Assembly (NCBI GenBank): GCA_963729075.1
Contig: CAVSMU010000011.1
Coordinates: 62,001-126,000 of the forward strand
Direction: 5' to 3'
DNA length: 64,000 bases
Origin: WHSW01 sp963729075
Lineage (GTDB): Bacteria > Actinomycetota > Thermoleophilia > Solirubrobacterales > 70-9
This document shows positions 53,872 through 61,840 of this stretch, piece after piece; the stretch's first letter is position 1; each line of letters opens with the position of its first letter. Under the pieces are notes generated by a model that did no database searches, was not told the origin of the DNA, and worked only from the letters and a program-made list of their open reading frames with translations. A program made the translations under genes and the position numbers.

Positions 53872-54636
53872 ATGCCTGACCTTCAGATCCGCAACCTGCA
53901 CGTGAGCGCCGAGGGCAAGGAGATCCTCAAGGGGCTCGACCTCGAGGTGTCGAGGGGCGAGATCCACGCGCTGATGGGGCCGAACGGCTCCGGCAAGTCG
54001 ACCCTCGCCAACGCGATCATGGGCCACCCCGCCCTCGAGATCACCGACGGGGAGATCGTCTTCGAGGGCGAGGACATCACCGACGCCGACCCCGAGGACC
54101 GGGCGCGCGCCGGACTGTTCATGGCGTTCCAGTACCCGGTCGCGATCCCGGGCGTGACGGTCGCCAAGTACCTGCGGATGGCGATCAACGCCCACCGGGA
54201 GGCCCGAGACGAGCAGCAGATCAGCCTCAAGGACTTCCGCCGCGAGACCGAGGCGGCGATGGAGCTGGTCAACATCCCGCGCGAGTTCTCGAGCCGCTAC
54301 GTCAACGACGGCTTCTCCGGTGGCGAGAAGAAGCGGATGGAGGTGCTCCAGCTGGCGATGCTGCTCCCCAAGATCGCAGTCCTCGACGAGACCGACTCCG
54401 GCCTCGACATCGACGCGCTGCGGGTCGTCGCCGAGGGGGTCAACGAGGTCGCCGGCCCCGACATGGGCGTTTTGATCATCACCCACTACCAGCGCATCCT
54501 GCACCTGGTCGAGCCCGACTTCGTCCACGTCATCTACGACGGCCGGATCGTCAAGGAGGGCGGCCCGGAGCTGGTCAGCGAGCTCGAGGCCAAGGGCTAT
54601 GGGTGGATCGGTGAGGAGGTTGAGGCGGCGGCGTGA
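53872..54636 (+). CDS. sufC: Fe-S assembly ATPase SufC
   Basis: A 254-residue ABC-type ATPase. Walker A GPNGSGKST, Q-loop MAFQYPVAIPGV, signature FSGGEKKRMEVLQ, Walker B IAVLDETDSGLDIDAL, and H-loop ITHYQR are all as in SufC. It works with SufB and SufD, encoded 2.7 kb downstream, as the cluster-building scaffold. The separation of sufC from sufBD by sufS, sufU and a divergent gene is a local rearrangement compared with the usual sufBDC order. Its stop overlaps the GTG of sufS (GTGA). Confidence 0.95.
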   Translation: MPDLQIRNLHVSAEGKEILKGLDLEVSRGEIHALMGPNGSGKSTLANAIMGHPALEITDGEIVFEGEDITDADPEDRARAGLFMAFQYPVAIPGVTVAKYLRMAINAHREARDEQQISLKDFRRETEAAMELVNIPREFSSRYVNDGFSGGEKKRMEVLQLAMLLPKIAVLDETDSGLDIDALRVVAEGVNEVAGPDMGVLIITHYQRILHLVEPDFVHVIYDGRIVKEGGPELVSELEAKGYGWIGEEVEAAA

Positions 54637-55910
54637 AGTCCGCAGTCCGCAGTCCGCAGTCCGCAGAGGCGCCGGTCGCCTCCTTCCCCATCGAGCGCGT
54701 CCGCGCGGCGTTCCCGGCGCTCGAGCGCGAGGTCGGCGGCAGGCCGATCGCCTACCTCGACTCCGGCGCCAGCTCCCAGCGGGTTCTCGCCTCGATCCAG
54801 GCGGTCGACCGCTACGAGCGCCGCCATCACTCGAACGTCCACCGCGGCTCTCACACGCTCTCGGCCGAGGCGACCGCCGCGTACGAGGGCGCGCGAGCGA
54901 CGGTCGCCGACCACATCGGCGCCGCGGACCGGCGCGAGGTCGTCTTCGTTCGCAACGCGACCGAGGCGATCAACCTCGTCGCCCACACCTGGGGCGACGC
55001 CAACGTCGGCGCGGGCGACCGGATCGTGCTCACCGAGATGGAGCACCATTCGAACATCGTCCCCTGGCAGCTGCTCGCCGAGCGGACCGGGGCCGAGATC
55101 GACTGGGTGCCGGTCACCGACTCGGGCCGGCTCGATCTCGACGCGTACGCCGAGCTCCTCGAGCGAGGCCCGAAGCTGGTGGCGGTGGCGCACGTCTCGA
55201 ACGTCCTCGGCACCGAAAACCCGCTCGCCGAGATCACCCGGGCCGCGCACGATGCCGGGGCGCTGGTGCTCGCCGACGGCGCCCAGGCGGCGCCGAAGCT
55301 GCCGCTGTCGATGGCCGAGCTCGGGATCGACTTCTACGCGCTCACCGGGCACAAGGCCTACGGTCCGACCGGCATCGGCGCGCTCTGGGCGCGACACGAA
55401 CTGCTGCGCGAGATGCCCCCGTTCCTGGGCGGCGGCTCGATGATCCGCAAGGTCACCAAGGCCGGCACAACCTGGGCGGATCCGCCCGCGCGGTTCGAGG
55501 CGGGCACCCCGGCGATCGCCCAGGCGATCGGGATGGCGGCCGCGTTCCGGTGGCTCGGCGGGCTCGGCATGGAGTCGGCGGTCGCGCACGAGCGCGAGAT
55601 CGCCGACTTCGCCCTCGAGCGGCTCGCCGACGTGCCGGGGCTGCGCATATTCGGCCCGCCGCCCTCGCCCGAGCGGCTCGGCCCGGTCTCGTTCGAGCTC
55701 GCCGGGGTGCACGCCCACGACGTCTCGGAGATCCTCGACCGCCACGGCGTTGCCGTGCGCGCCGGCCACCACTGCGCCCAGCCGCTCATGGAGCGCCTCG
55801 GCGTCGCCGCGACCGCACGGGCCTCGTTCGGCGTCTACACGACGCCGGCCGAGATCGACCGCCTGGTCGAGGGCCTGCTGGACGCGCGGCGCGTGTTCGG
55901 CCTCGACTGA
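54633..55910 (+). CDS. sufS: Cysteine desulfurase SufS
   Basis: A 425-residue group II cysteine desulfurase. YLDSGASSQR, HHSNVHRGSHTLS, NATEAINLVAHTWG, ALTGHKAYGPTG with the PLP lysine, and VRAGHHCAQPLM with the catalytic cysteine are present. It provides persulfide sulfur for the SUF scaffold through SufU. The only start is GTG 54633, overlapping sufC; the codons after it are made of four tandem heptamers (54637-54664), so the N-terminal 12 residues are probably not conserved. Confidence 0.95.
   Translation: MKSAVRSPQSAEAPVASFPIERVRAAFPALEREVGGRPIAYLDSGASSQRVLASIQAVDRYERRHHSNVHRGSHTLSAEATAAYEGARATVADHIGAADRREVVFVRNATEAINLVAHTWGDANVGAGDRIVLTEMEHHSNIVPWQLLAERTGAEIDWVPVTDSGRLDLDAYAELLERGPKLVAVAHVSNVLGTENPLAEITRAAHDAGALVLADGAQAAPKLPLSMAELGIDFYALTGHKAYGPTGIGALWARHELLREMPPFLGGGSMIRKVTKAGTTWADPPARFEAGTPAIAQAIGMAAAFRWLGGLGMESAVAHEREIADFALERLADVPGLRIFGPPPSPERLGPVSFELAGVHAHDVSEILDRHGVAVRAGHHCAQPLMERLGVAATARASFGVYTTPAEIDRLVEGLLDARRVFGLD
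54637..54664 (+). repeat. Four tandem copies of AGTCCGC at the start of sufS
   Basis: AGTCCGC is repeated four times without mismatch directly after the GTG start. The unit is 7 bp, so gain or loss of one unit shifts the sufS frame. This is the typical form of a slippage-prone tract. Confidence 0.9.
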
Positions 55911-55935
55911 GTCGGCCGCTAGCCTCAGGACCGCG

Positions 55936-56364
55936 ATGGACGACCTCTACCGCGAGAACATCCTCGACCACTACAAGCGGCCGCGACACTTCGGTCGTCC
56001 CGACGAGTTCGACCTCGAGTTCGAAGACACGAACCCGTTCTGTGGCGACGAGCAGCATGTGTTCATCACGCTCGACGAGAGCGGGCGGGTCGTCGAGGTG
56101 GCGTTCGAGGGCAAGGGGTGTGCGATCTCCACTGCGGCCACCTCGATGCTGACCGAGGAGCTCGGCGGCAAGACCCGCGAGGAGCTCCTGCGACTCGACA
56201 AGGGGTTCGTGCTCGACCTGCTCGGGATCGAGATCTCGGCGACGCGCATGAAGTGCGCGCTGCTCGGGCTCAAGGTCGTCAAGTCGGCGGCGCTCGGAGA
56301 CGCTGCCGACTGGGAGGACGAGGGCTCCCGCGGCGACCCGGTCGCCGAGCGCGACGTCATCTGA
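55936..56364 (+). CDS. sufU: Fe-S assembly protein SufU
   Basis: A 142-residue zinc-dependent sulfur-transfer protein. ENILDHYKRPRHFGRP at the N-terminus, NPFCGD, GKGCAIS and RMKCALLGLKV provide the three conserved cysteines, and the spacing between the second and third includes the insert that separates SufU from IscU. It accepts sulfur from SufS. It lies 25 bp after sufS. Confidence 0.94.
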   Translation: MDDLYRENILDHYKRPRHFGRPDEFDLEFEDTNPFCGDEQHVFITLDESGRVVEVAFEGKGCAISTAATSMLTEELGGKTREELLRLDKGFVLDLLGIEISATRMKCALLGLKVVKSAALGDAADWEDEGSRGDPVAERDVI

Positions 56365-56375
56365 GCCGGGAACGC

Positions 56376-56846
56376 TCAGAGCTCGGCCAGCTCGCCCGTG
56401 CTCCCGAGGCGCATGTTGGGTGCTCCGGCGGCCAGCACCTGCAGCTCGCCGACCCTCGTCAGCTCGACTCCCGCAAGCTCGCTGATCGGCGTCCACGTGC
56501 CCGCCCGCAGCACCTCGCCGGCCGCGATCGGCTCGGGGTCGAGGGCCTGGGCGGGGAAGATCACCGCGCATCGACCCAGCTCGGGGGAGTCGACCTCCTC
56601 CGCATCGTCGGTGAGATAGGTGACCAGCGCCCCCTCGTAGCCGTGCCCGTTGTAGTTGTGGCGCCCGAACGCGACGGCGGCGGGATCGGAGTTCCAGGCG
56701 CGCACGCATTCGGGCGGCGCCTCGGCGCGCTCCTCGTCCCCGCCGCCGCCCGCGAGCGCGACCACGGCCACGATCGCGATCAGCACCACCGCCGCCCCGA
56801 CCGCGATCACGATCCTGTGACGCGCCGGGCCTTCGCTCGGCTCCAC
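56376..56846 (-). CDS. Single-pass membrane protein of unknown function
   Basis: A 156-residue protein: short basic cytoplasmic start, one hydrophobic segment (IVIAVGAAVVLIAIVAVVAL, about 12-31), an acidic linker and an extracytoplasmic domain with two cysteines (PPECVRAW and LGRCAVIF) that could form a disulfide. No family is recognised. It lies on the opposite strand between sufU and the Rieske gene, and splits the suf locus into two transcription units. Confidence 0.7.
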   Translation of the reverse strand: MEPSEGPARHRIVIAVGAAVVLIAIVAVVALAGGGGDEERAEAPPECVRAWNSDPAAVAFGRHNYNGHGYEGALVTYLTDDAEEVDSPELGRCAVIFPAQALDPEPIAAGEVLRAGTWTPISELAGVELTRVGELQVLAAGAPNMRLGSTGELAEL

Positions 56847-56917
56847 GCCGCGGACGCTACCGCGCGCGTCGCCCGCACGCGCGCCGGAGGCCGAAGGCGA
56901 CCGACCTCGATCGCTAA

Positions 56918-56940
56918 AATCCGACTACTCGGGTAGGAAT
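56918..56940 (+). promoter_or_regulatory. Candidate Rrf2/IscR-type operator upstream of Rieske-sufB-sufD
   Basis: The site reads AATCCGACTACTCGGG then TAGGAAT. CCGAC and TAGGA have the same 8-base spacing as in the rrf2 leader (53328-53345), while the bases between differ. It is 37 bp before the proposed start of the Rieske gene and would overlap its promoter. Confidence 0.55.
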
Positions 56941-56976
56941 AGTGAAGACCGCAACGATCACGCCCAGGAGCCGATT

Positions 56977-57303
56977 ATCGCGACCCAGACCGAGACGATC
57001 ACCGTTTGCAGGCTCTCCGAGCTTCCCGAGGGCCAGATGCGCCTGGTCGAGGCCGACGGGCGCAAGATCGGCGTCTTTCACTGCACCGGTGGCGAGCTGT
57101 ACGCGATCGAGGACCGCTGCTCGCACGACGACGGCCCGCTCGCCGAGGGCGAGTTCGACCTCGGTTCCTGTACCGTGGAGTGTCCGCGCCACGGCTCGCT
57201 CTTCGACCTGCGAACCGGCAAGCCACGCACCCTCCCCGCCTACCGTCCGGTGGATACGTTCGAGGTGCGCGTGGACGACGACGAAGTGAAGCTGGAGCTC
57301 TGA
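56977..57303 (+). CDS. Rieske [2Fe-2S] ferredoxin of the suf operon
   Basis: About 108 residues. ITVCRLSELPEGQMRLVEAD, then CSHDDG and CPRHGSLFDLRTGKP, give the C-x-H and C-x2-H ligand boxes (here DRCSHDD and VECPRHG). Such small Rieske proteins are common in actinobacterial suf operons as electron carriers. The conserved N-terminal strand lies upstream of the first ATG (57037), and no ATG, GTG or TTG precedes it in frame. An AGGAG site (56966-56970) stands six bases before ATC 56977, so I propose ATC as the start, or a base error in an original ATG. Confidence 0.82.
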   Translation: MATQTETITVCRLSELPEGQMRLVEADGRKIGVFHCTGGELYAIEDRCSHDDGPLAEGEFDLGSCTVECPRHGSLFDLRTGKPRTLPAYRPVDTFEVRVDDDEVKLEL

Positions 57304-57307
57304 TTCG

Positions 57308-58768
57308 ATGGCCAAGCCCCCCGAGACCCTCACGCCCTCAGGCAAGCAGCTCACCGACGCCGAGTCGGCGCTCAAGGGCATCGGCTCCGACTACAAGGAG
57401 AAGTTCGGCTTTCACGACCCCGAGACCGGCTACGCCTACAAGGCGCCGAAGGGTCTCTCGCGCGAGGTCGTCGAGTCGATCTCCGAGTACAAGGACGAGC
57501 CCGAGTGGATGCGCGAGTTCCGCCTCAAGGCGCTCGAGCACTTCATGCAGCGCCCGACCCCGACCTGGGGCGGCAACCTGGCGCAGATCGACTGGGACGA
57601 CATCCACTACTTCGTACGCGCTTCGGAGAAGTCGAGCCGCGACTGGGACGACGTCCCCGAGGACATCAAGAAGACCTTCGACCGGCTCGGGATCCCCGAG
57701 GCGGAGCGCCAGTTCCTCGCCGGCGTCGGCGCGCAGTACGAGTCCGAGGTCGTCTACCACCAGGTCCGCGAGGACCTCGAGAAGCAGGGCGTGATCTTCG
57801 TCGACATGGACTCCGGGCTGCGCGAGCACGAGGACCTCGTCCGCGAGTACTGGGCTACGGTGATCCCGCCCAACGACAACAAGCTCGCGGCGCTCAACAG
57901 CGCGGTCTGGTCGGGCGGCTCGTTCGTCTACGTGCCCAAGGGCGTCAAGGTCGAGATGCCGCTCCAGGCCTACTTCCGGATCAACACCGAGAACATGGGC
58001 CAGTTCGAGCGCACGCTGATCATCGCCGAGGAGGGCTCCGACGTCCACTACATCGAGGGCTGCACGGCCCCGGTCTACTCGACCGACTCGCTGCATTCCG
58101 CGGTGGTCGAGATCGTCTGCAAGCCGGGCGCGCGCGTCCGTTACACGACGGTCCAGAACTGGTCGCAGAACGTCTACAACCTGGTAACCAAGCGGGCCGT
58201 TGCATACGAGGACGCGACGATGGAGTGGGTCGACTGCAACCTGGGCTCGAAGCTGACGATGAAGTACCCGTCGATCTACCTGCTCGGCGAGCGCGCCCAC
58301 GGAGAGCTCCTCTCGATCGCCTTCGCCGGCAAGGGACAGCACCAGGACGCGGGCGGCAAGATCATCCATGCCGCCCCGAAGACGACCTCCTCGATCTTCT
58401 CGAAGTCGATCTCCAAGGACGGCGGGAGGGCGACGTACCGCGGCCTGCTCGAGGTGGCCCAGGGCGCGACCGAGACCAAGTCGAAGGTCGTCTGCGACGC
58501 GCTGCTGCTCGACGAGGACTCGCGCTCGGACACCTACCCGACGATCCGCATCGACGAGTCGGATGCGAACGTCGGCCACGAGGCGTCAGTCTCCAAGGTC
58601 GGCGAGGACCAGCTCTTCTATCTGCAGGCCCACGGCCTCGACGAGGAGGAGGCCTCGAAGATGATCGTCAACGGGTTCATCGAGCCGATCGCCAAGGAGC
58701 TGCCGATGGAGTACTCGGTCGAGATGAACCGGTTGATCGAGCTGCAGATGGAAGGCAGCATTGGCTAG
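57308..58768 (+). CDS. sufB: Fe-S assembly scaffold SufB
   Basis: A 486-residue beta-helix protein. YAYKAPKGLSREVVESIS at the N-terminus, SAVWSGGSFVYVPKGVKVEM, YIEGCTAPVYSTDSLHSAVV with a conserved cysteine, SSIFSKSISKDGGRATYRG, and EASVSKVGEDQLFYLQAHGL are SufB signatures. With SufC and SufD it builds clusters. It starts four bases after the Rieske stop, and its end overlaps the sufD start by 8 bp. Confidence 0.96.
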   Translation: MAKPPETLTPSGKQLTDAESALKGIGSDYKEKFGFHDPETGYAYKAPKGLSREVVESISEYKDEPEWMREFRLKALEHFMQRPTPTWGGNLAQIDWDDIHYFVRASEKSSRDWDDVPEDIKKTFDRLGIPEAERQFLAGVGAQYESEVVYHQVREDLEKQGVIFVDMDSGLREHEDLVREYWATVIPPNDNKLAALNSAVWSGGSFVYVPKGVKVEMPLQAYFRINTENMGQFERTLIIAEEGSDVHYIEGCTAPVYSTDSLHSAVVEIVCKPGARVRYTTVQNWSQNVYNLVTKRAVAYEDATMEWVDCNLGSKLTMKYPSIYLLGERAHGELLSIAFAGKGQHQDAGGKIIHAAPKTTSSIFSKSISKDGGRATYRGLLEVAQGATETKSKVVCDALLLDEDSRSDTYPTIRIDESDANVGHEASVSKVGEDQLFYLQAHGLDEEEASKMIVNGFIEPIAKELPMEYSVEMNRLIELQMEGSIG

Positions 58769-59958
58769 TGCTGATGGCGCCGCCGCGACGCCGCAGCTGC
58801 AGGAACCCGACTGGCTGAGAGAGGCACGGGACCGCGCCAAGGAGCGCGCGCTCGAGCTCGAGCTCCCCACCCAGAAGCAGAAGGGGTGGGAGTTCACCGA
58901 CCTGTCGGGGCTGGAGCTCGACGGCTATAACGAGGCGGTCGCGACCGTCGAGGGGCTCGTTCCCGCCGACGGCGACGGCCCGCTCGTGATGCCGCTCGCG
59001 GAGGCGGCCGCGACGCACCCGGACCTGCTGCGTGAGCGGCTCGGAGCGATCGTGCCGGCGAGCGACGCGTTCACGACCCGCAACGAGGCGCGCTGGCGCG
59101 ACGGGCTGCTGGTCCACGTGCCTCGAGGGACACGTCTCGAGCAGCCGGTGAAGCTGACCGTCGCGGGAGCCGCGGGCGAGGAGATCGAGTGGCGGGTGCT
59201 GGTCGTCCTGGAGGAGGGCGCCGAGGCCGAGGTCTGGGAGCGCTACGCGTCCGATGCGGGAGGCGCAGCGCTCTTCAACGGCGTCGTCGAGCTCATCGTC
59301 GGCGACGGGGCCAACCTGCGCTACGTCTGCGAGCAGGAGCTCTCGGAGGAGAGCTGGATCTTCGCCACCCAGCGCGCCGAGGTCGGACGCGACGCGACCC
59401 TCGAATGGGTAGCCCTCGGCTTCGGGTCGGCGCGCGGCAAGGTGCGCATGGAGACCAAGCTCGCGGGCCGCGGGTCGAGCGCCAAGGTCACTGGCGCGTA
59501 TGCCGGCAGCGGTCGCCAGCACCTCGACTACGACACCACGCAGGAGCACGCCGCGCAGGACACGGTCTCCGACCTGGCCTTCCGCGGGGTGCTGGCCGAG
59601 CGGGCGACCGCCGTCTGGCGGGGCATGATCCGGGTCGACCCGGGCGCCCAGCGCACCGACGCCTTTCAGGAGAGCCGCAACCTGCTCCTCTCGACCGATG
59701 CCCACGCCGACGCGATCCCGGGGCTCGAGATCGAGGCCGACGACGTCCGGTGCACCCATGCCGCCGCGGTCGCGCAGGTCGACGCCGAGCAGCTCTACTA
59801 CCTGCGCGCGCACGGGCTTTCCGAGCCCGAGGCCAAGCGGCTCGTGATCGAGGGCTTCCTCCAGGAGCTCGTCGAGCGAGCCCAGGAGGGCCCCATACGC
59901 GAGGCCCTGCGCGACGCGCTCGGCGCACGACTCGCAGCGCCTGCTCGCCTCCGCTTAG
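58761..59958 (+). CDS. sufD: Fe-S assembly protein SufD, frameshift at the last codons
   Basis: About 398 residues from TTG 58761, which lies inside the end of sufB. KQKGWEFTDLSGLELDGYNE, LVHVPRGTRLEQPVKLTV, SDLAFRGVLAERATAVWRGM, ESRNLLLSTDAHADAIPGLE, and AVAQVDAEQLYYLRAHGLSE are intact SufD motifs. After EALRDALGARLAA the frame has no stop and would run to 60836 across the next genes; one base later the sequence reads LLASA and TAG at 59956-59958, the expected end. So an indel near 59938 lengthens the protein artificially or really. Confidence 0.88.
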
Positions 59959-60001
59959 CGTCCCGAGGCTCGGCGGGGCTTGCGCCCGGCGCGGTTAGCC
60001 C

Positions 60002-60351
60002 GTGCCGCCGGTCGGGTACTCGGTCGAGTGCCGAGCGCCAGGCGGGGACCGTGGCGAGGGCTCGGGGAGCTCGACGTCGCGTCCGGGGAGCTCAAGGCGG
60101 CGCTCGCCCGGCCGCTCGAGTCCGACGGCGAGATCGAACTCGACCTGCGCGCGTGCGGCTTCGTCGACTCGATGGGGATCGCGATCCTGGTCAACGCCGC
60201 ACGGCGGCTGAGCCAGGAGGGGCGGAGGCTCACGATCCGCGGCGCCCGCGACCGGGTCCGCAGGATCTTCGACCTCGCCGGACTGAGCGCCCACCGCTGC
60301 ATCGTCTTCGAGCCGGAGAACGGCGACGGGGCGCGGCGAGGCGCGGGCTAG
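60002..60351 (+). CDS. STAS-domain protein (anti-sigma-factor-antagonist-like), one frameshift
   Basis: The body GELDVASGELKAALARPL, LDLRACGFVDSMGIAILVNA and LTIRGARDRVRRIFDLAGL is a complete STAS domain with the conserved Ser in FVDSMG, the site phosphorylated in SpoIIAA-like proteins. The first strand (VGYSVECRAPGGD) is read from GTG 60002 in another frame, so a shift near 60065 is likely. No kinase or sigma factor is nearby. The role is probably in a partner-switching stress response. Confidence 0.68.
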
Positions 60352-60395
60352 GCGAAGAGGCGCTCGCCGCGACGAAGCCTCCGATCAGGCCGCCC

Positions 60396-60851
60396 TCAGC
60401 TCGCCGTCGCACACCGCGGGCACTCGCCGCGGAGCACGATCTCGTGTCCGCTCACACGGTGGTGAAGGCGCGTTCCGAGGCGATCGATCGCCCGCTCCAA
60501 CGCCCGGTCCTCGAACGGCGTGATCCGGCCGCAGCGGTCGCAGACGACGTGGTGATGGTGGTCGCCGCCGGGGATGAGCGCCTCGTAGCGCGCGCCGCCG
60601 TCGCCCAGCTCGACCCGCTGCACCAGCCCGGCGCTGTGCAGGAGGTCGAGCGCCCGGTAGACGCTCGCCGTTCCCACCCTGTCGCCCTCCTCGCGCAGCC
60701 GCTCGGCGATCTCCTGGGCGCTCAGGCAGCAGTCCTGTCGGGCGAGGAGCCCGACCACGGCGCGCCTGGCCCCGCCCGGTCGGCGGCGGCCCTCGCCGAG
60801 GACCCTGAGGGCCAGTTCCGACCAGCTCTCGGTTAGCGCCGCGCCGGCCAT
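60396..60851 (-). CDS. zur: Fur-family metalloregulator, probably Zur
   Basis: A 151-residue protein. The winged helix includes LSAQEIAERLREEGDRVGTA and SVYRALDLLHSAGLVQRVEL. The metal region has GGDHHHHVVCDRCGRI and a final CPRC, that is two CxxC pairs for structural zinc. It is divergent from a ZIP transporter across a perfect Fur/Zur box, which favours zinc as the signal. ATG 60851 is used; ATG 60869 lies closer to the operator. Confidence 0.87.
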   Translation of the reverse strand: MAGAALTESWSELALRVLGEGRRRPGGARRAVVGLLARQDCCLSAQEIAERLREEGDRVGTASVYRALDLLHSAGLVQRVELGDGGARYEALIPGGDHHHHVVCDRCGRITPFEDRALERAIDRLGTRLHHRVSGHEIVLRGECPRCATAS

Positions 60852-60876
60852 CGTCGGTGGATCATACACCGCCGAT

Positions 60877-60895
60877 GAGAATGATTATCATTCTC
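60877..60895. promoter_or_regulatory. Perfect 19-bp Fur/Zur operator
   Basis: GAGAATGAT, one base, ATCATTCTC: a flawless 9-1-9 inverted repeat of the Fur/Zur box type (AATGATTATCATT core). It lies 25 bp before the zur start and 6 bp before the transporter start, so one bound dimer could shut both promoters. Confidence 0.88.
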
Positions 60896-60901
60896 GCGCG
60901 A

Positions 60902-61624
60902 ATGGAGTGGATCGCGATTCCCTTCGCCGCGGCGACGGTCGTGGCGACCCTGGCCGGCGGCGCGCTCGGGCTCCGGCTCGCCCACTCCCTCCCCACGCTG
61001 ATGGCGCTCACCGGAGGCGTCGTCGTGGCGGTCGCTCTGTTCGACGTCCTCCCCGAGGCATTCGAGAACCTCGACGATCCGGCTCAGGTGGGCCTGCTGG
61101 CCGGAGCGGGGTTCCTCGGCTTCTTCCTCGCCGAGCGCGTCCTCGTGCTCCACCACCGCGACGATCCCGAGCAGGCTCGCGCCCACCACCAGGTCGGCGC
61201 CCTGGGCGCCCTCGGACTCTCGGCCCACAGCTTCATCGACGGGCTCGGCATCGGGCTCGCCTTCGGCCTGGACACGGCCACGGGGGTCCTGGTCTTCATC
61301 GCCGTGATCAGCCACGACTTCGCCGACGGCCTGAACACCGTCAGCTTCGTACTCAGCCAGTCCGAGGACCGCCGCCAGGCGAAGCGCTGGCTCGCGGTCG
61401 ACGCGATCGCGCCCCTGGTGGGTGCGCTCGTGGGAAGCGCGATCAGCGTCTCGGAGCAGACCCTGGGCGGGATCCTCGCCGTCTACGCCGGCTTCTTCCT
61501 CTACATGGGCGGCACCGATCTGCTCCCCGAGGCCCACTCCGAGCATGCGTCCTGGCCACGCGTCGCGCTGACGGTGGCCGGGTTTGCCGCGGTCTACGCC
61601 GGGACCGCGATCGCCGGCGTCTAA
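60902..61624 (+). CDS. ZIP-family metal (zinc) transporter
   Basis: A 240-residue protein with about eight hydrophobic segments. LSAHSFIDGLGIGLAFG and VISHDFADGLNTVSFVL are the metal-binding helices 4 and 5 of ZIP proteins, and DVLPEAFENL lies in helix 2. The cytoplasmic loop HHRDDPEQARAHH is His-rich, typical for metal sensing. It should import zinc under low-zinc conditions. ATG 60902 follows the operator directly, which implies a very short or leaderless transcript. Confidence 0.88.
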   Translation: MEWIAIPFAAATVVATLAGGALGLRLAHSLPTLMALTGGVVVAVALFDVLPEAFENLDDPAQVGLLAGAGFLGFFLAERVLVLHHRDDPEQARAHHQVGALGALGLSAHSFIDGLGIGLAFGLDTATGVLVFIAVISHDFADGLNTVSFVLSQSEDRRQAKRWLAVDAIAPLVGALVGSAISVSEQTLGGILAVYAGFFLYMGGTDLLPEAHSEHASWPRVALTVAGFAAVYAGTAIAGV

Positions 61625-61779
61625 CCCGAGAGGTTCGGATCGGGCTCAGCCGCCGCATTCTCGCGGCGCTCGCGGCGATCCCGGGCGACGGTCACCACGA
61701 TCGATCCGAGCACGATCACGACCGGCACCGCGTAGAGCACCCAAAGGGCCCAGTGGCCGACGTGTGCGATCGGAGGCAC
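61621..61779 (-). CDS. Small single-pass membrane protein (52 residues)
   Basis: GTG 61779 starts PPIAHVGHWALWVLYAVPVV, followed by IVLGSIVVTVARDRRERREN and an acidic end with stop TAG at 61621-61623. It is one hydrophobic helix (about 10-32) with a basic cytoplasmic flank, following the positive-inside rule. The stop overlaps the end of the ZIP gene on the other strand by four bases. It lies 61 bp downstream of the large membrane protein gene, on the same strand, and may be the third gene of that cassette. The function is unknown. Confidence 0.65.
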   Translation of the reverse strand: MPPIAHVGHWALWVLYAVPVVIVLGSIVVTVARDRRERRENAAAEPDPNLSG

Positions 61780-61840
61780 GGCTCAGAGTATGGCGCAGGG
61801 GATGGCGGTGTCCGGGTCCGTGGGAGGCAGTTCACGGCGG

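Noticed and set aside
54637..54664. Tandem heptamers as a possible CRISPR-like array
   Set aside because: Units are contiguous, 7 bp long and without spacers.
59959..60836. sufD frame stays open for almost 900 more bases
   Set aside because: The extension is Arg/Pro-rich, antisense to zur, and lacks conserved blocks; a natural stop exists one frame over at 59956.
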